In this document: positions 51,614 through 61,611 of the stretch, one piece after another | How positions within the stretch are numbered: the first letter of the stretch is position 1 | Layout of the letters: every line of letters begins with the position of its first letter | Source of the DNA: Myxococcus sp. RHSTA-1-4 | GTDB lineage: Bacteria; Myxococcota; Myxococcia; Myxococcales; Myxococcaceae | Assembly: GCF_020037125.1 (NCBI RefSeq) | Contig: NZ_JAIQDG010000012.1 | Coordinates: forward strand, 124,001-188,000 | Direction of reading: 5' to 3' | Length of the DNA: 64,000 nt | The notes under the pieces: generated by a model | Told to the model about the DNA's origin: nothing | What the model saw: the letters and a program-made list of their open reading frames with translations, nothing else | The model's database searches: none | Position numbers and translations under genes: made by a program

Positions 51614-54130
51614 ATGGCCCACGGCAACTTCGTCCGGCTGGCGGCTCCGCTTCTTCCAAGAGCCGTCCTCGTGGGCCTCGTCTATGCCGCGCTGGCGGCG
51701 CTCAGCGACAAGTACTTCTATTCCGACCCCGCCCGGTTCCTGGCGTTCTGGCTGCCCGCCGGCTTCACCCTCGCCCTGCTGCTGCGGACACCGGCACGGA
51801 CCTGGCCCGCCTGGCTCGCGGCCATCTTCTTCACGGAGACGCTGCTCCAACTCCTCGTCCACGGGCGCCCCGCGCCGATTGCCCTGGCCTGGGGCATCGC
51901 CGATAGCATGGAGCCCCTCCTGGGAGCCTCGCTGCTGCGCGCCGTCCTCCGGCGCCCGGTGACGCTCACCCATCCCCGGGAGGTGCTCGCGCTGGTGGGG
52001 CTGGGGGCCCTGCTCCCCGCCATGGTGAGCGGGCTCCTGGCCGCGGCGGCCGCCGCGCGCTGGCTGGCTCCGGACGTGCCCTTCCTGACGTGGTGGACGA
52101 GCTGGTGGCTGGGGGACGCGCTCGGCGTGGTGCTGGTGGGCCCGTTCTTCCTCACCGTCTTCCCCCTTCCGCGCATCCGCTTCTGGCGCCGCGTGGAGGC
52201 GGTGGTACTGCTGCTGCTGCTCGCGGTGCTCAGCCAGTGGGTGTTCAGCATCCCCTCCGTGCCCGGCACCCGCGGGCTGCTGCCCACCGTCTTCATCGTC
52301 CTCTATGCCGCCTTCGGCTTCTTCGTGTGGGCGGCCCTGCGCTTCGGCGTGCTGGGGGTGTCCACCGCCACGGGAGTGCTGGCCTTCATCGCGGGTTGGA
52401 ACGCGGGCCGGGGGCTGGGCCCCTTCCAGCTCAGCGAGGCCACGCCCCACGAGGCGCTCGTGGCCACCCAGGCCTTCCTCGCCGTCTTCAGCATCCTGGC
52501 CCTCATGCTCGCCGCGGCGCTGCGGGAGCGGCGCCGGGTGGAGCGCGGGCAGCGGCTGCTCGCGGACGCGAGCGCGATTCTCGCCGAGTCGCTGGATGAC
52601 ATGGCGCTCGCGCGCGTCGCCCGGAGGGTGGTCCCCGAGCTGGCGGATGCGTGCGTGCTGTCGCTCCGGCACGGCGGCCCGTCGGACCTGGTCCCCGTGG
52701 GCGTGGCGGGCGAGCGGAATGCCCTGGAGTGGCTCCTGCCCAGACGCGATTCCGACGCCACGCGGCCCATGGCCACGACCACCGTCGCGGCCGCGGCGTC
52801 GCCCCGGGAAGGCATGCAGCTCACGCTCCCGCTCGACAGCCAGGGCCATGTCCTGGGGCAGCTCGCGCTCTTCCGCACCGCACCCGGGCGCGGCTTCGAG
52901 CGGGAGGACCGCGCCCTCGCCGAGGAGCTCGCCCGGCGCTGCTCGCTGATGATTGAGCGCGCCCAGCTCCACGACCAGCTCGCGGGCGCGGTGCGGCGCG
53001 CGCAGGAGTCCCTGGCCCAGCTCGACACCGTGCTCCAGACGGCCCTCATCGGCTTCGCCTTCTTCGATGCCGACCTGAGGTGCCTGCGGGCCAACGAGGC
53101 CTTCCTCCACCTGCTCGGCCTGGGTGGGGACCTCCCGGAAGAGCGCCGGGCCGGGGACATCTGCTCCGACCTGGTGCCCCTCCTCCACCGGACCCTCCAG
53201 CTTGGAGAGCCGGTGATGGAGCGGGAGCTGGAGAACCGCTCGTTCGGGGAGGAGCGGTACCTGCTGGCCAGTGGATTCCCCGTCCGGTCCTCGGCGGGAA
53301 GGGCGCCGTTCGGCGCCGGCGTGCTCGTCCATGACATCACCGACCGCAAGCGCATGGAGGGGGTCCACACCCGGCTCCTGCGCGAGGCCCGGGCGGCGAT
53401 TCGCGCGCGCGACGAGTTCCTCACCCTGGCCGCGCACGAGCTGAAGACACCGCTCACCCCGCTGGCGATTCGCATGGAGTCGCTCGCGGGCCGGCTGCGG
53501 CCGGACCACCCCGCCGAGGCGAAGACGCTGGACGGGCTCCGGGCCCATGTACGGCGCCTCCAGCGCCTCATCGAGCACCTGCTCGAAGCCGCCCAGGTGG
53601 ACACGGGACAGCTCTCCATCCGGCTCGCGCCCGTGCCCCTCCACGCGCTGGTGCGCTCGATTTCGACGAGCTTCCCGCGCCTGGGCACCTCGCACGTGCT
53701 GGACTTGCAGACGGGAGGCTGCGAGGTCTGGGTGCTGGGAGACCGGCTCCGCCTGGAGGAGGTGCTGCTCACCCTGCTGGAGAACGCCGTCAAGTACAGC
53801 CCGGAGGGAGGCACCATCCGCATGACGCTCGGCATGGCGGGAGACGAGGTCCAGGTGGCCGTGTCCGACCCGGGCGTGGGCATTCCTCCCGAGCAGCGGG
53901 CCCATGTCTTCGACCGCTACTTCCGGGGCAGCAACACGCCCGTGCAGTCCTACGGCGGCCTGGGCCTGGGGCTGTACCTCTGCCGCAACATCCTGGAGTC
54001 CCACGGCGGACGCATCTGGGTGGACAGCGAGGTGGGCCAGGGCTCCACCTTCACCTTCTCGCTCCCCCTGCTGCGGGCCACCAAGGCGCCCCCCAGGCAC
54101 GAGACGGCCCCGTCCCCCTGGGCGAGCTGA
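51614..54130 (+). CDS. membrane sensor histidine kinase (MASE1-GAF-PAS)
   Basis: 838 residues. An N-terminal MASE1-type sensor with about eight membrane helices (to residue 300) is followed by a GAF-like domain (about 315-465) and a PAS domain (about 475-590, LDTVLQTALIGFAFFDADLR). The HisKA domain has the phosphorylated His 608 in AAHELKTPL. The HATPase part shows ENAVKYSPEGG, DPGVGIPPEQ and GGLGLGLYLC. No receiver domain is attached and no response regulator gene is adjacent, so it is an orphan kinase. The ATG at 51614 was preferred over the GTG at 51611. Confidence 0.9.
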   Translation: MAHGNFVRLAAPLLPRAVLVGLVYAALAALSDKYFYSDPARFLAFWLPAGFTLALLLRTPARTWPAWLAAIFFTETLLQLLVHGRPAPIALAWGIADSMEPLLGASLLRAVLRRPVTLTHPREVLALVGLGALLPAMVSGLLAAAAAARWLAPDVPFLTWWTSWWLGDALGVVLVGPFFLTVFPLPRIRFWRRVEAVVLLLLLAVLSQWVFSIPSVPGTRGLLPTVFIVLYAAFGFFVWAALRFGVLGVSTATGVLAFIAGWNAGRGLGPFQLSEATPHEALVATQAFLAVFSILALMLAAALRERRRVERGQRLLADASAILAESLDDMALARVARRVVPELADACVLSLRHGGPSDLVPVGVAGERNALEWLLPRRDSDATRPMATTTVAAAASPREGMQLTLPLDSQGHVLGQLALFRTAPGRGFEREDRALAEELARRCSLMIERAQLHDQLAGAVRRAQESLAQLDTVLQTALIGFAFFDADLRCLRANEAFLHLLGLGGDLPEERRAGDICSDLVPLLHRTLQLGEPVMERELENRSFGEERYLLASGFPVRSSAGRAPFGAGVLVHDITDRKRMEGVHTRLLREARAAIRARDEFLTLAAHELKTPLTPLAIRMESLAGRLRPDHPAEAKTLDGLRAHVRRLQRLIEHLLEAAQVDTGQLSIRLAPVPLHALVRSISTSFPRLGTSHVLDLQTGGCEVWVLGDRLRLEEVLLTLLENAVKYSPEGGTIRMTLGMAGDEVQVAVSDPGVGIPPEQRAHVFDRYFRGSNTPVQSYGGLGLGLYLCRNILESHGGRIWVDSEVGQGSTFTFSLPLLRATKAPPRHETAPSPWAS

Positions 54131-54170
54131 GTCTGTTGTTACACGGAAAGCGGATGCTTCTGGACCTCCC

Positions 54171-54185
54171 TTGACAGAGCGTCAA
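54171..54185. promoter_or_regulatory. inverted repeat with a -35-like TTGACA
   Basis: TTGAC-AGAGC-GTCAA is a perfect 5-bp inverted repeat 75 bases before the lipoprotein start. Its left arm contains TTGACA, the ideal -35 box, but no good -10 box lies at the right distance. It may be an operator. Confidence 0.35.
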
Positions 54186-54259
54186 GTGTCGCTGGACGCT
54201 GGATGCCAGCCCGGTCGTGCGTCGACTCCTCAGCGATGTCCCCCGCTTCGCGAGGTCTC

Positions 54260-57200
54260 ATGCGTCCACTTCCCCCCGGAGTGCCGTGGCCTGCCCGCGC
54301 GTGCGCACTGCTGCTGCTGTGCGCCGCGTGTGGAAGCACCGAGCTCGACACCACCCGCCTTGCCCCGCCCCCCAGCACCCTCGGCGAGGCCTTCTTCGGC
54401 GTCCTGTGCGACCGCATGGGCGCGCTGATCCTGCCCGAGGACCTGTCGGGCGCCTCCTTCCGCGGCGTCTGCCACCGGAGCCTGGACGGAGGGTACGCGG
54501 ACGGCGTGGACACGTCGCTGCTGCCGGCCCCCTCCGCGGACGCGGTGGACTCGCGCGAGGCGAAGCGCGCGGAGGCCGTGGCCCGGCTGGCGGCACTGGC
54601 CCGGCAACGCCCGCGCGTGGTGGCCGCGCTGGATGCGCTCTTCCCGGACACCGGGGTGCCGGTACGGGACGTGTCCAACCCGGACGCCGCGCTGACGTGC
54701 GGCCCGGGGACACCGGCCGAGGCGCGGCTCCATGACGAGCTGGCGGCGCTGCTGGGGCGCATGACGGCCCTGTACGGCGACGGCACGCTGCCGGACACGA
54801 CGCGCGCGCTGGGCACTTGGCTGGAGTCCTTCGAGTCCTCCCCCGAGGCGGCCCGCGCCTGGGCCACGCTGGATGCGCGACAGGGCTATCAGCCACCGGA
54901 GCGGGTGCTCGGGCTGATGCGGCCGCTGCTCACGTACCCGGGGCTGCGGGACGTGCTGGACACCACCACCCGCGCCGTGGGGCCCACGTCCACACCCGGC
55001 CCCGCTCGCGCCGCCTTCACGTCCCTGCTGGAGGTGGTGCACCACGAGCTGCGCACCCTGGCGCCGGAGTCCCCCCGCGCGCCACTGTTGGTGACGCGAG
55101 ATGACCTCGCGCGGCGGGACGTGGTGTCCCGCCCGCGCACCGGGGCGGAGCTGCTGTCCACCCTGCTGCTCACCGAGGCGGGGCCCGCGCCTTCCGGGCC
55201 TCCGGTGCTGGCCGTGCGCAGGGATGGGCGTGGCGTGGCGGCCGTGGCCTCCCCGGGGCTGCCCTTCGCGGACGCGAACGCGGACGGGCTCCCGGACGTG
55301 GACGCGCTCGGCCGGTTCATCCGGGGCTCCACCGCGCCCGTGCCCACGCCCTTCCCCGTGCCGGGCCTCGTGGACACCGCCGAGCGCGACGCCGGGGGCC
55401 GCGTCCGCGCCGGGCCGGACAACGCACCGCTGTACGCCTACGTCGACGCGCGGCACACGCTGCTGGGGCAGGTGCTCTCAGAGGTGCGGCCGATGCTCGC
55501 CGTGGACGGCACGCACCCGCGAAGCACGGTGGCGGAGCTGCTGGACGGACTGCCCGTCCTGCTGGGGCCTCGCGACGGGGCGGCGACGCGCACGCGCGAC
55601 TACCCTCCCGTCACCGTGGCCTATGACGGCTTCCGCGCGGACGAGGCACCGCTGCTGGACCTGGTGCACGCGGGCGCCCAGGTGCTGGGACAGCCCTCCG
55701 CGGACGACACGCTGGCGCTGCTGCGCACGCTGGCGGCGGACCACCCGGGCGAGGTGGCACGGCTGGTGGGACTGCTCCGGTTCCTCTCCCGCACGGCGGA
55801 CGCGCACCCGGAGGCGGAGCTGAAGGCGGGCAACACGCTGCGGGACGACCTGCTGGACGTGGCGGTGGAGATTGCCCGCGAGCCGGGGCTGCTGGAGGAC
55901 GTCCTGAAGGCGCTCGCACGGCCGGAGTCGCAGGGGCTGGGTCAGGCGCTCGCGAGCCACATGGAGCACCGCGACGCCATCACCTACGACCGGAATGCGC
56001 TGAACGGCCCAGCGCTGAACGCGTCCACGGGAGAGCACGGCAACCCGCGCACGCCGGTGGACCGGACGCAGCCGGACGCGGGGGCGAACCGGAGCATGCT
56101 CCAGCGCTTCCTCAACGTCGTGCACGACGCCAACGGGGTGACCTACTGCAACAAGGCCAACGCGGTGGTGCACGCGCGTGGGGTGGACCTCATCGGGGAC
56201 ATCGACCTGCCGCTGTTCGGCGGGACGTATCGCGAGTGCGAGGTCTTCAAAATCGACAACATGGCCGTGTTCTACCTCCAGTCCATCGTGGGCAAGGCTC
56301 GGCTGTACCTGCGGCCGAGCATCCTCCGGAACGGAGTCCTCGGCATCGGCGCGACGACGGTCAGCGTGTTGGAGCAATCCAGCGGCATCACCGGCTTCTG
56401 GACGCCGGGCAACAGCCGCGACTTCCGCCCGAAGCCCGAGTGGATCAACCGCACGCTCGTGTTCGACCAGGTGAATGACAGCCCCACGTCCACCGGAAGG
56501 AACTACATCACCCACCGCTTCCTGAGGGACTTGCAGGGCACCCAGCTCGGCAGCTCCGTCTGCGCGGAGCGCGTCATCGACGACCCGGACCCGGGCGCGC
56601 CGGATGCCGCGCCAGACGGCAAGGTCCGGGGCCTGCGGACCTGTCCCGAGGGCGAGTGGTTCCTCCAGCGCACACCGGACTCGATGATGGTGCTGGAGAC
56701 CGAGGGCTTCTACACGGCCATCCGCCCCCTGCTGCTCGCCTTCACCATGCGAGACCGCGAGGACCTGTTCATCCAGGTCATGGAGGCGCTGCACCGGCAC
56801 TGGGCGACCGGGCTCGCGCCGGAGAGGGAGTGCCGGCTGACGCGCCAGCCGGGCGACACCCGGCCGATGTGCTCCCAGGCGGGAGTGTCCCGGTACGAGC
56901 GGCTCGTGGCGGAGTTCCTGCGCGGGGATGCCATGGGAAGCCTCCAGGCCCTGACGCAGCGGCTCCAGGCCACGCAGGTTCCACACTGCATGGCGGTGGA
57001 TGCGGCGACACGGCGGTGCACCCGGACCGAGACGTGGGACGGCGTCAGGGTCATCGCGGAGCTGGTGCGCACGGCCATCGACCCGGACCGCGCCGGCCTG
57101 GCGGGCCTGACGGACCGGCATGGCAATGCCACGCACCTCCGGCAGGACGGGGTGACGCGGGCCCAGGTGACGCCGCTGTCCCTCCTCATCGACGCCTTCG

Positions 57201-58048
57201 CGGCGGAGCACCCCGGCGGGCCGGACCGGCGCGCGGCCTGGGACAGCGCCCTGTCGCGGCTGTCGGACCAGTTCCTCACGGTCCAGGGCGAGCGCGAGTC
57301 GTCCTCGTTCGCCAACCCGCTGGTGCCACGGCTGCTCCCCCCGGCGCTGGACCTGCTGCGCTCGGAGCTTCACGCGCGCTGCCCCGACACCTTCGTGCCG
57401 CCCCATGCGCGGTGCGCGTGGATGCGGGACACCCTCACCCAGGAGACCCGGGACGCGCTGGGCGGACCGCTGCTCGCCACCGGCTGGGACTTCCTGGAGG
57501 CGGCACGAGGCGACGCGGCGCTGCGGGCCCAGGTGGACGCGCTGGCGGACTCCCTGTTGGACCCGGACTCACCGGACGGCGCGTGGCCCGCGCTGCTGGG
57601 GACCTCGGTGGACGTGATTCAGTGGCTCGCCTCCGACGGAAGGCAGCGTGTGGCGCTGGCGCATCTGGGCGCGGAAGCCCTGAAGGCCGATGACGTGGTG
57701 GACTCGGCGCTGACGCTGGGGCGCCGCGTCGCGGGCAAGGCGTACGCCGGCGACGGGACGACCCGCGTCTGCGCGCGGGAGATGGACCCTCACGACGTGC
57801 TGCCCGGCGTGCTCGCGAGGCTGGTGACGCCCACGGAGATACCGGGTGAGGCGGCGCCACGGACACCCTGGGAGGTCCTCACCGAGGCGGTGGCGGACAT
57901 CCAGCGTGAGGTGCCGGGACAGCCGGAGCCTCGCTCTGCGGAGGACTACCAGCGCATTGCCCGGGAGCTGGCGTCCTTCCTGCTCGACCCGGAGCACGGG
58001 CTGGAGCGGTTCTACGTGGTGGCGAACCAGGCCGGAGGTGCACCGTGA
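54260..58048 (+). CDS. large outer-surface lipoprotein of unknown function
   Basis: 1262 residues. The signal is MRPLPPGVPWPARACALLLLCAACGS with a lipobox ending in Cys. The rest is a mostly helical, soluble chain with some calcium-loop-like Asp/Asn segments (FADANADGLPDVD near residue 340). No domain family is recognised. The ATG at 54260 has GAGG five bases upstream. Its TGA overlaps the GTG start of the FadL-like porin by four bases, so the two are made together. A role as a partner of the porin, at the outer membrane, is the simplest reading. Confidence 0.8.
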   Translation: MRPLPPGVPWPARACALLLLCAACGSTELDTTRLAPPPSTLGEAFFGVLCDRMGALILPEDLSGASFRGVCHRSLDGGYADGVDTSLLPAPSADAVDSREAKRAEAVARLAALARQRPRVVAALDALFPDTGVPVRDVSNPDAALTCGPGTPAEARLHDELAALLGRMTALYGDGTLPDTTRALGTWLESFESSPEAARAWATLDARQGYQPPERVLGLMRPLLTYPGLRDVLDTTTRAVGPTSTPGPARAAFTSLLEVVHHELRTLAPESPRAPLLVTRDDLARRDVVSRPRTGAELLSTLLLTEAGPAPSGPPVLAVRRDGRGVAAVASPGLPFADANADGLPDVDALGRFIRGSTAPVPTPFPVPGLVDTAERDAGGRVRAGPDNAPLYAYVDARHTLLGQVLSEVRPMLAVDGTHPRSTVAELLDGLPVLLGPRDGAATRTRDYPPVTVAYDGFRADEAPLLDLVHAGAQVLGQPSADDTLALLRTLAADHPGEVARLVGLLRFLSRTADAHPEAELKAGNTLRDDLLDVAVEIAREPGLLEDVLKALARPESQGLGQALASHMEHRDAITYDRNALNGPALNASTGEHGNPRTPVDRTQPDAGANRSMLQRFLNVVHDANGVTYCNKANAVVHARGVDLIGDIDLPLFGGTYRECEVFKIDNMAVFYLQSIVGKARLYLRPSILRNGVLGIGATTVSVLEQSSGITGFWTPGNSRDFRPKPEWINRTLVFDQVNDSPTSTGRNYITHRFLRDLQGTQLGSSVCAERVIDDPDPGAPDAAPDGKVRGLRTCPEGEWFLQRTPDSMMVLETEGFYTAIRPLLLAFTMRDREDLFIQVMEALHRHWATGLAPERECRLTRQPGDTRPMCSQAGVSRYERLVAEFLRGDAMGSLQALTQRLQATQVPHCMAVDAATRRCTRTETWDGVRVIAELVRTAIDPDRAGLAGLTDRHGNATHLRQDGVTRAQVTPLSLLIDAFAAEHPGGPDRRAAWDSALSRLSDQFLTVQGERESSSFANPLVPRLLPPALDLLRSELHARCPDTFVPPHARCAWMRDTLTQETRDALGGPLLATGWDFLEAARGDAALRAQVDALADSLLDPDSPDGAWPALLGTSVDVIQWLASDGRQRVALAHLGAEALKADDVVDSALTLGRRVAGKAYAGDGTTRVCAREMDPHDVLPGVLARLVTPTEIPGEAAPRTPWEVLTEAVADIQREVPGQPEPRSAEDYQRIARELASFLLDPEHGLERFYVVANQAGGAP

Positions 58049-59463
58049 AGCCGTCCACGTCCATTCCCGCGGTCCTCCTCACCGCCCTCCTCCTCCCCCT
58101 GCTCGCGGGGGCCAGCGGCCTCTATGTGGGGGACCGCGGCGTCCGTCCACTGGGCCGTGGTGGGGCCTTCGTCGCGGGCGCGGATGACCTGGGGGCGCTC
58201 TGGTACAACCCGGCGGGCCTGGTGGACGCGGGCACGGGCGTGCTGCTGGACGCCTCGTGGGTGAGCTTCTCCGCGGACTACACGCGCCGGGTGCGGCTGG
58301 CGGACGGCGCGGGCGCCACGTGGGAGAGCGCCATGCCCGCCGTGCGGGGCACATCCGCCTTCCTCCCCATCCCCACGCTCGCGGGGGCCCGGGCCTTCGG
58401 TGAGCGGAAGCAATTCGTGGTCGCAGCGGGCGTGCTCGCGCCCCAGGTGGCCCTGATGAGCTACCCGCTGTCGCTGGAGGACGGCAGCCCCTCTCCGTCA
58501 CGCTACTCGCTCGTCACCCTGGACGGCTCCCTGCTGGCCATTCCCGGCGTCTCGGCGGCGTACCGCCCCTTCGACTTCCTCCAGGTGGGCGCGGGCGTGA
58601 GCGTGATGGTGGGCAGCTTCGCGGCGCGGACGGTGTTCGCCACCAGCCCGCCGGACCGCCTCCTCTCCGCGCCGGAGGACCCGTCCTACGACGCGCTCGC
58701 GGAGCTGAAGGCCACGGGCCTGCTGGCGCCGAGCGCGAACCTCGGCATCATCCTGCGCCCGAGGCCCTGGCTGCGCGTGGGGCTGAGCGGGCAGCTCGGG
58801 TACTCGCTGGACGCGCCGGCCACGGTACGGGTGCGGCTGCCGAGCGCCGACGTATTCGCCCGCGCGCGGCAGGAGGGCGACACGGCGCGGATGCGCATGA
58901 AGCTGCCGGCCATCCTCCGGGCGGGTGTGGAGGCGCGGCCCCTCGAAGCGCTGCGGGTGGAGCTGGGCTACGCGCGCGAGCTGTGGTCGTCCCATCAGTC
59001 CATCGACATCCTCCCGGAGGACGTGCGCATCCTCGACGTGACAGGCATCCCGAGCCCATTCCAGGTGCCGGCCGTCTCCATTCCGCGCCGGTTCAAGGAC
59101 AGCCAGTCCTTCCGGCTGGGAGGCGAGTACGCCCTCACCGTGGGCGCGTTCGCTCTCGATGCACGCGCGGGCCTCAGCTACGAGCAGAGCGCCATTCCCG
59201 CCGCCTACGTATCGCCGCTGACGGTGGACACGGACAAGGTGTCGGGCTCGCTGGGCCTGGGCCTGCGGGTGGGCGGGCGCTGGCGGCTGGACGCGGTGTA
59301 CTCACAAGACTTCGGAGGGCGCCGCGAGGTGACGCCCTCCGAGGCCGCGATGCCTCGCATCAACCCGCTGGCCGGTGAGGACTTCCCGGCGGACACCGTC
59401 AACGGAGGCAGCTACAGCACGCGGACGCGCATCCTCGGCGCCGGCCTCCAGTACCAGCACTAG
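58045..59463 (+). CDS. OmpP1/FadL-family outer membrane protein
   Basis: 472 residues with a signal peptide (VLLTALLLPLLAGASG). The family mark near the N-terminus is GRGGAFVAGADDLGALWYNPAGL, followed by alternating beta-strand patterns and a C-terminal strand ending in LQYQH. FadL proteins let hydrophobic compounds, such as fatty acids, cross the outer membrane. The start is GTG, in GTGA with the upstream lipoprotein stop. Its TAG stop shares the palindrome CTAG with the stop of the convergent gene. Confidence 0.88.
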   Translation: MKPSTSIPAVLLTALLLPLLAGASGLYVGDRGVRPLGRGGAFVAGADDLGALWYNPAGLVDAGTGVLLDASWVSFSADYTRRVRLADGAGATWESAMPAVRGTSAFLPIPTLAGARAFGERKQFVVAAGVLAPQVALMSYPLSLEDGSPSPSRYSLVTLDGSLLAIPGVSAAYRPFDFLQVGAGVSVMVGSFAARTVFATSPPDRLLSAPEDPSYDALAELKATGLLAPSANLGIILRPRPWLRVGLSGQLGYSLDAPATVRVRLPSADVFARARQEGDTARMRMKLPAILRAGVEARPLEALRVELGYARELWSSHQSIDILPEDVRILDVTGIPSPFQVPAVSIPRRFKDSQSFRLGGEYALTVGAFALDARAGLSYEQSAIPAAYVSPLTVDTDKVSGSLGLGLRVGGRWRLDAVYSQDFGGRREVTPSEAAMPRINPLAGEDFPADTVNGGSYSTRTRILGAGLQYQH

Positions 59464-60284
59464 CCGCCCGACATCCAGGCCTGGAAGCGCTGGGCGGAGG
59501 CGGGGAGCTGCTCCACCCGGCACCAGTCGACGAGGCAGAGCTGGTGCCGCGTGGCGAGCGCCGCCAGCAGGCGCGCGTCTCCTTCGACGGCCGCACCGGC
59601 TCCCGCGCCGTGGAGCCCCAGCACGGCGACACGCCCTGCCTCCTGCGTGCCGTACAGCGCGAGCCCCGAGGGCAGCTTCACGGCGAAGCCGTCCTCGACG
59701 AGTCCGGCGACGCCCTGGAACGCGATGCCGTCGAGCCACGTCGCGGCCTCACCCAGGGCGCTCCTCAGGTCCGCCAGGGTGAGCAGCGTTCCCTCCAGCG
59801 GAGAAACCACCGCCTTGCGCATGTGGAGCGCATCGAAGCCGGGGCCCTTGCGGTGCTCGGTGTGGATGCGCTCGACGGCCCTCAGGTCCTCCTCGATGGC
59901 CCCCTGGTGCAGGAGCGTCACCAGCTCGACCTGCCGCCAGTCATCCTCGTGCAGCTCGAGCACCCGCCGGCCCAGCTTCGTCGAGCCCTCCTCGATGGAG
60001 GGGAGCTGCTCGCAGAGGGTGGGCAGCGAATAGAGGATGTCGCGAGGGTTCGCCGTCTCGATGCGCACCTCCCGCATGTCGATGCGCAGCGTTCCGCTCG
60101 CCCGGAACTCGCGGGCCGTCATGGGGGAGGCGGAGACGACCTGATAGGAGCGGCCCTCAATCTGGAACGTGGTGGAGGCCTCGAAGCTCTGGGGGAGGTT
60201 CGAGGCGGGCATCTCCGCTTCCCCCATGAGCTGGCCCGACTGCGCGTCGAAGAACTTCACGTGGATGGTGGAGTGCTCTGCCAT
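59460..60284 (-). CDS. cytoplasmic protein of unknown function
   Basis: 274 residues from the ATG at 60284 (MAEHSTIHVKFFDAQSGQL). A beta-type first third (STTFQIEGRSYQVVSASPMT) is followed by a mixed alpha/beta part with GLHGAGAGAAVEGD. No signal, membrane helix or known domain is visible. The frame is open farther upstream but lacks a start there. It converges on the porin gene, and their TAG stops overlap within one CTAG. Confidence 0.7.
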   Translation of the reverse strand: MAEHSTIHVKFFDAQSGQLMGEAEMPASNLPQSFEASTTFQIEGRSYQVVSASPMTAREFRASGTLRIDMREVRIETANPRDILYSLPTLCEQLPSIEEGSTKLGRRVLELHEDDWRQVELVTLLHQGAIEEDLRAVERIHTEHRKGPGFDALHMRKAVVSPLEGTLLTLADLRSALGEAATWLDGIAFQGVAGLVEDGFAVKLPSGLALYGTQEAGRVAVLGLHGAGAGAAVEGDARLLAALATRHQLCLVDWCRVEQLPASAQRFQAWMSGG

Positions 60285-60346
60285 CCCCCCAGCGTAGCGT
60301 GGTCCGAGCCAGGGAGCATGGGAGTCCCTGGTCCAGGCAGAGCGGC

Positions 60347-61576
60347 ATGAGCGATAACCGGGGGTGTCCACGTCATTGGAGGACGTCGCTGCTCCGCCCC
60401 GCCCCCTTCTCGCTGCTGCTGACCGCGCTGACGCTGGCCCACCTCGCCGGCTGCCTGCTGCTGGCGGCGGTGTTCTTCGCGCCGCCCCGGTCACCCGCGC
60501 TCGTGCACTTCTTCAAGGGCATCCTGCGGGAGTACAGCCTCGTCCTGCTGGTGCCCGCGCTCCTGACGGCCCTGCTCGCGGCTCGCGGTTGGCGCGCCGG
60601 GGAATGGAGCTGGCTGCGCTGGGGTGCCGGTGCCGCCGCGCTGCTCGTCTTCTTCGCCGCGGTGTGGCCCGCGCTGTCCGCGTGGCGGATGGCGAGGGCC
60701 CACGACATTCCCCTCGGCCCGCGCGACTACTTCCGGCCGCTCGTGGGCCACCGGCCGCTCCCGAGCCAGACGGTGCGCTTCGCCACCCTCGAAGGGGTCG
60801 ACCTACACGCCGACCTCTTCCTTCCCGGCGCCCCGGCGTCCGGTCCCCGCCCCGCCGTCCTCTACCTCCACGGCGGTGGATGGAGCGGTGGAGAGCGCGG
60901 CCATGCCCGCGCCTGGGCCGACTTCTTCACCTCACGGGGCTACCCGTTCATCAGCCTCGACTACCGGCTCTTTCCGCCGGCCACCGGGCTGAAGGCGCCG
61001 GGGGACGTCCTGTGCGGCATCGGCTGGGTGAAGGCCCATGCCGCCACCTACGGCATCGACCCGGACCAGCTCGTCCTCTTCGGCGAGTCCGCGGGCGGGC
61101 ACCTCGCCACGCTCGCCGGCTACGCCGCAGGTGACCCGCGCCTTCCGCCCTCCTGCGAGGCTGGGGACACGTCGGTGAAGGCCGTCATCAGCTTCTACGG
61201 CCCCAGCGACCTGATCTTCGAGGCCGAGCACATCGGCCCGGGCACGCGGCGGCAACTCGAGGGCTTCACGGGTGTGCCGTTGGAGGGCCACCAGGAGCTG
61301 TACGCCCTGCTCTCCCCGCTCACCCATGTGGGCCCGAAGGCTCCGCCCACGCTCCTCCTGCACGGCGGGGCCGACAGCGTGGTGCCGCTCCACGCCTCAC
61401 GGGCGCTGGCCGCCCGGCTCGAGCAGGCCGGCGTGCCCCACCAGTTCTTCACGCTGCCGTACGCGGAGCACGCCTTCGATGTCTGGGATGGCGGCTTCGG
61501 CCGGCAGCTCGCCCGGGCCCTGGTGGACCGGTTCCTCCAGCGGCACGTGCCCGCCGGCGGCCCGCGTCGGCCCTGA
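60347..61576 (+). CDS. membrane-anchored alpha/beta hydrolase (HSL/BD-FAE type)
   Basis: 409 residues. Three hydrophobic segments at about 15-115 form an N-terminal membrane part. The hydrolase domain has the oxyanion motif LYLHGGGWSGG, the nucleophile in FGESAGG (Ser about 248), an acid in GGADSVVPLH and the histidine in YAEHAFD, the complete triad of hormone-sensitive-lipase-like esterases. The substrate is probably an ester of a small acyl group. The ATG at 60347 was chosen as the start nearest the first helix; upstream codons lack a ribosome site. Confidence 0.85.
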   Translation: MSDNRGCPRHWRTSLLRPAPFSLLLTALTLAHLAGCLLLAAVFFAPPRSPALVHFFKGILREYSLVLLVPALLTALLAARGWRAGEWSWLRWGAGAAALLVFFAAVWPALSAWRMARAHDIPLGPRDYFRPLVGHRPLPSQTVRFATLEGVDLHADLFLPGAPASGPRPAVLYLHGGGWSGGERGHARAWADFFTSRGYPFISLDYRLFPPATGLKAPGDVLCGIGWVKAHAATYGIDPDQLVLFGESAGGHLATLAGYAAGDPRLPPSCEAGDTSVKAVISFYGPSDLIFEAEHIGPGTRRQLEGFTGVPLEGHQELYALLSPLTHVGPKAPPTLLLHGGADSVVPLHASRALAARLEQAGVPHQFFTLPYAEHAFDVWDGGFGRQLARALVDRFLQRHVPAGGPRRP

Positions 61577-61611
61577 GCCGGAGCACGTCGAGACAGCGGC
61601 CACAACACGAG

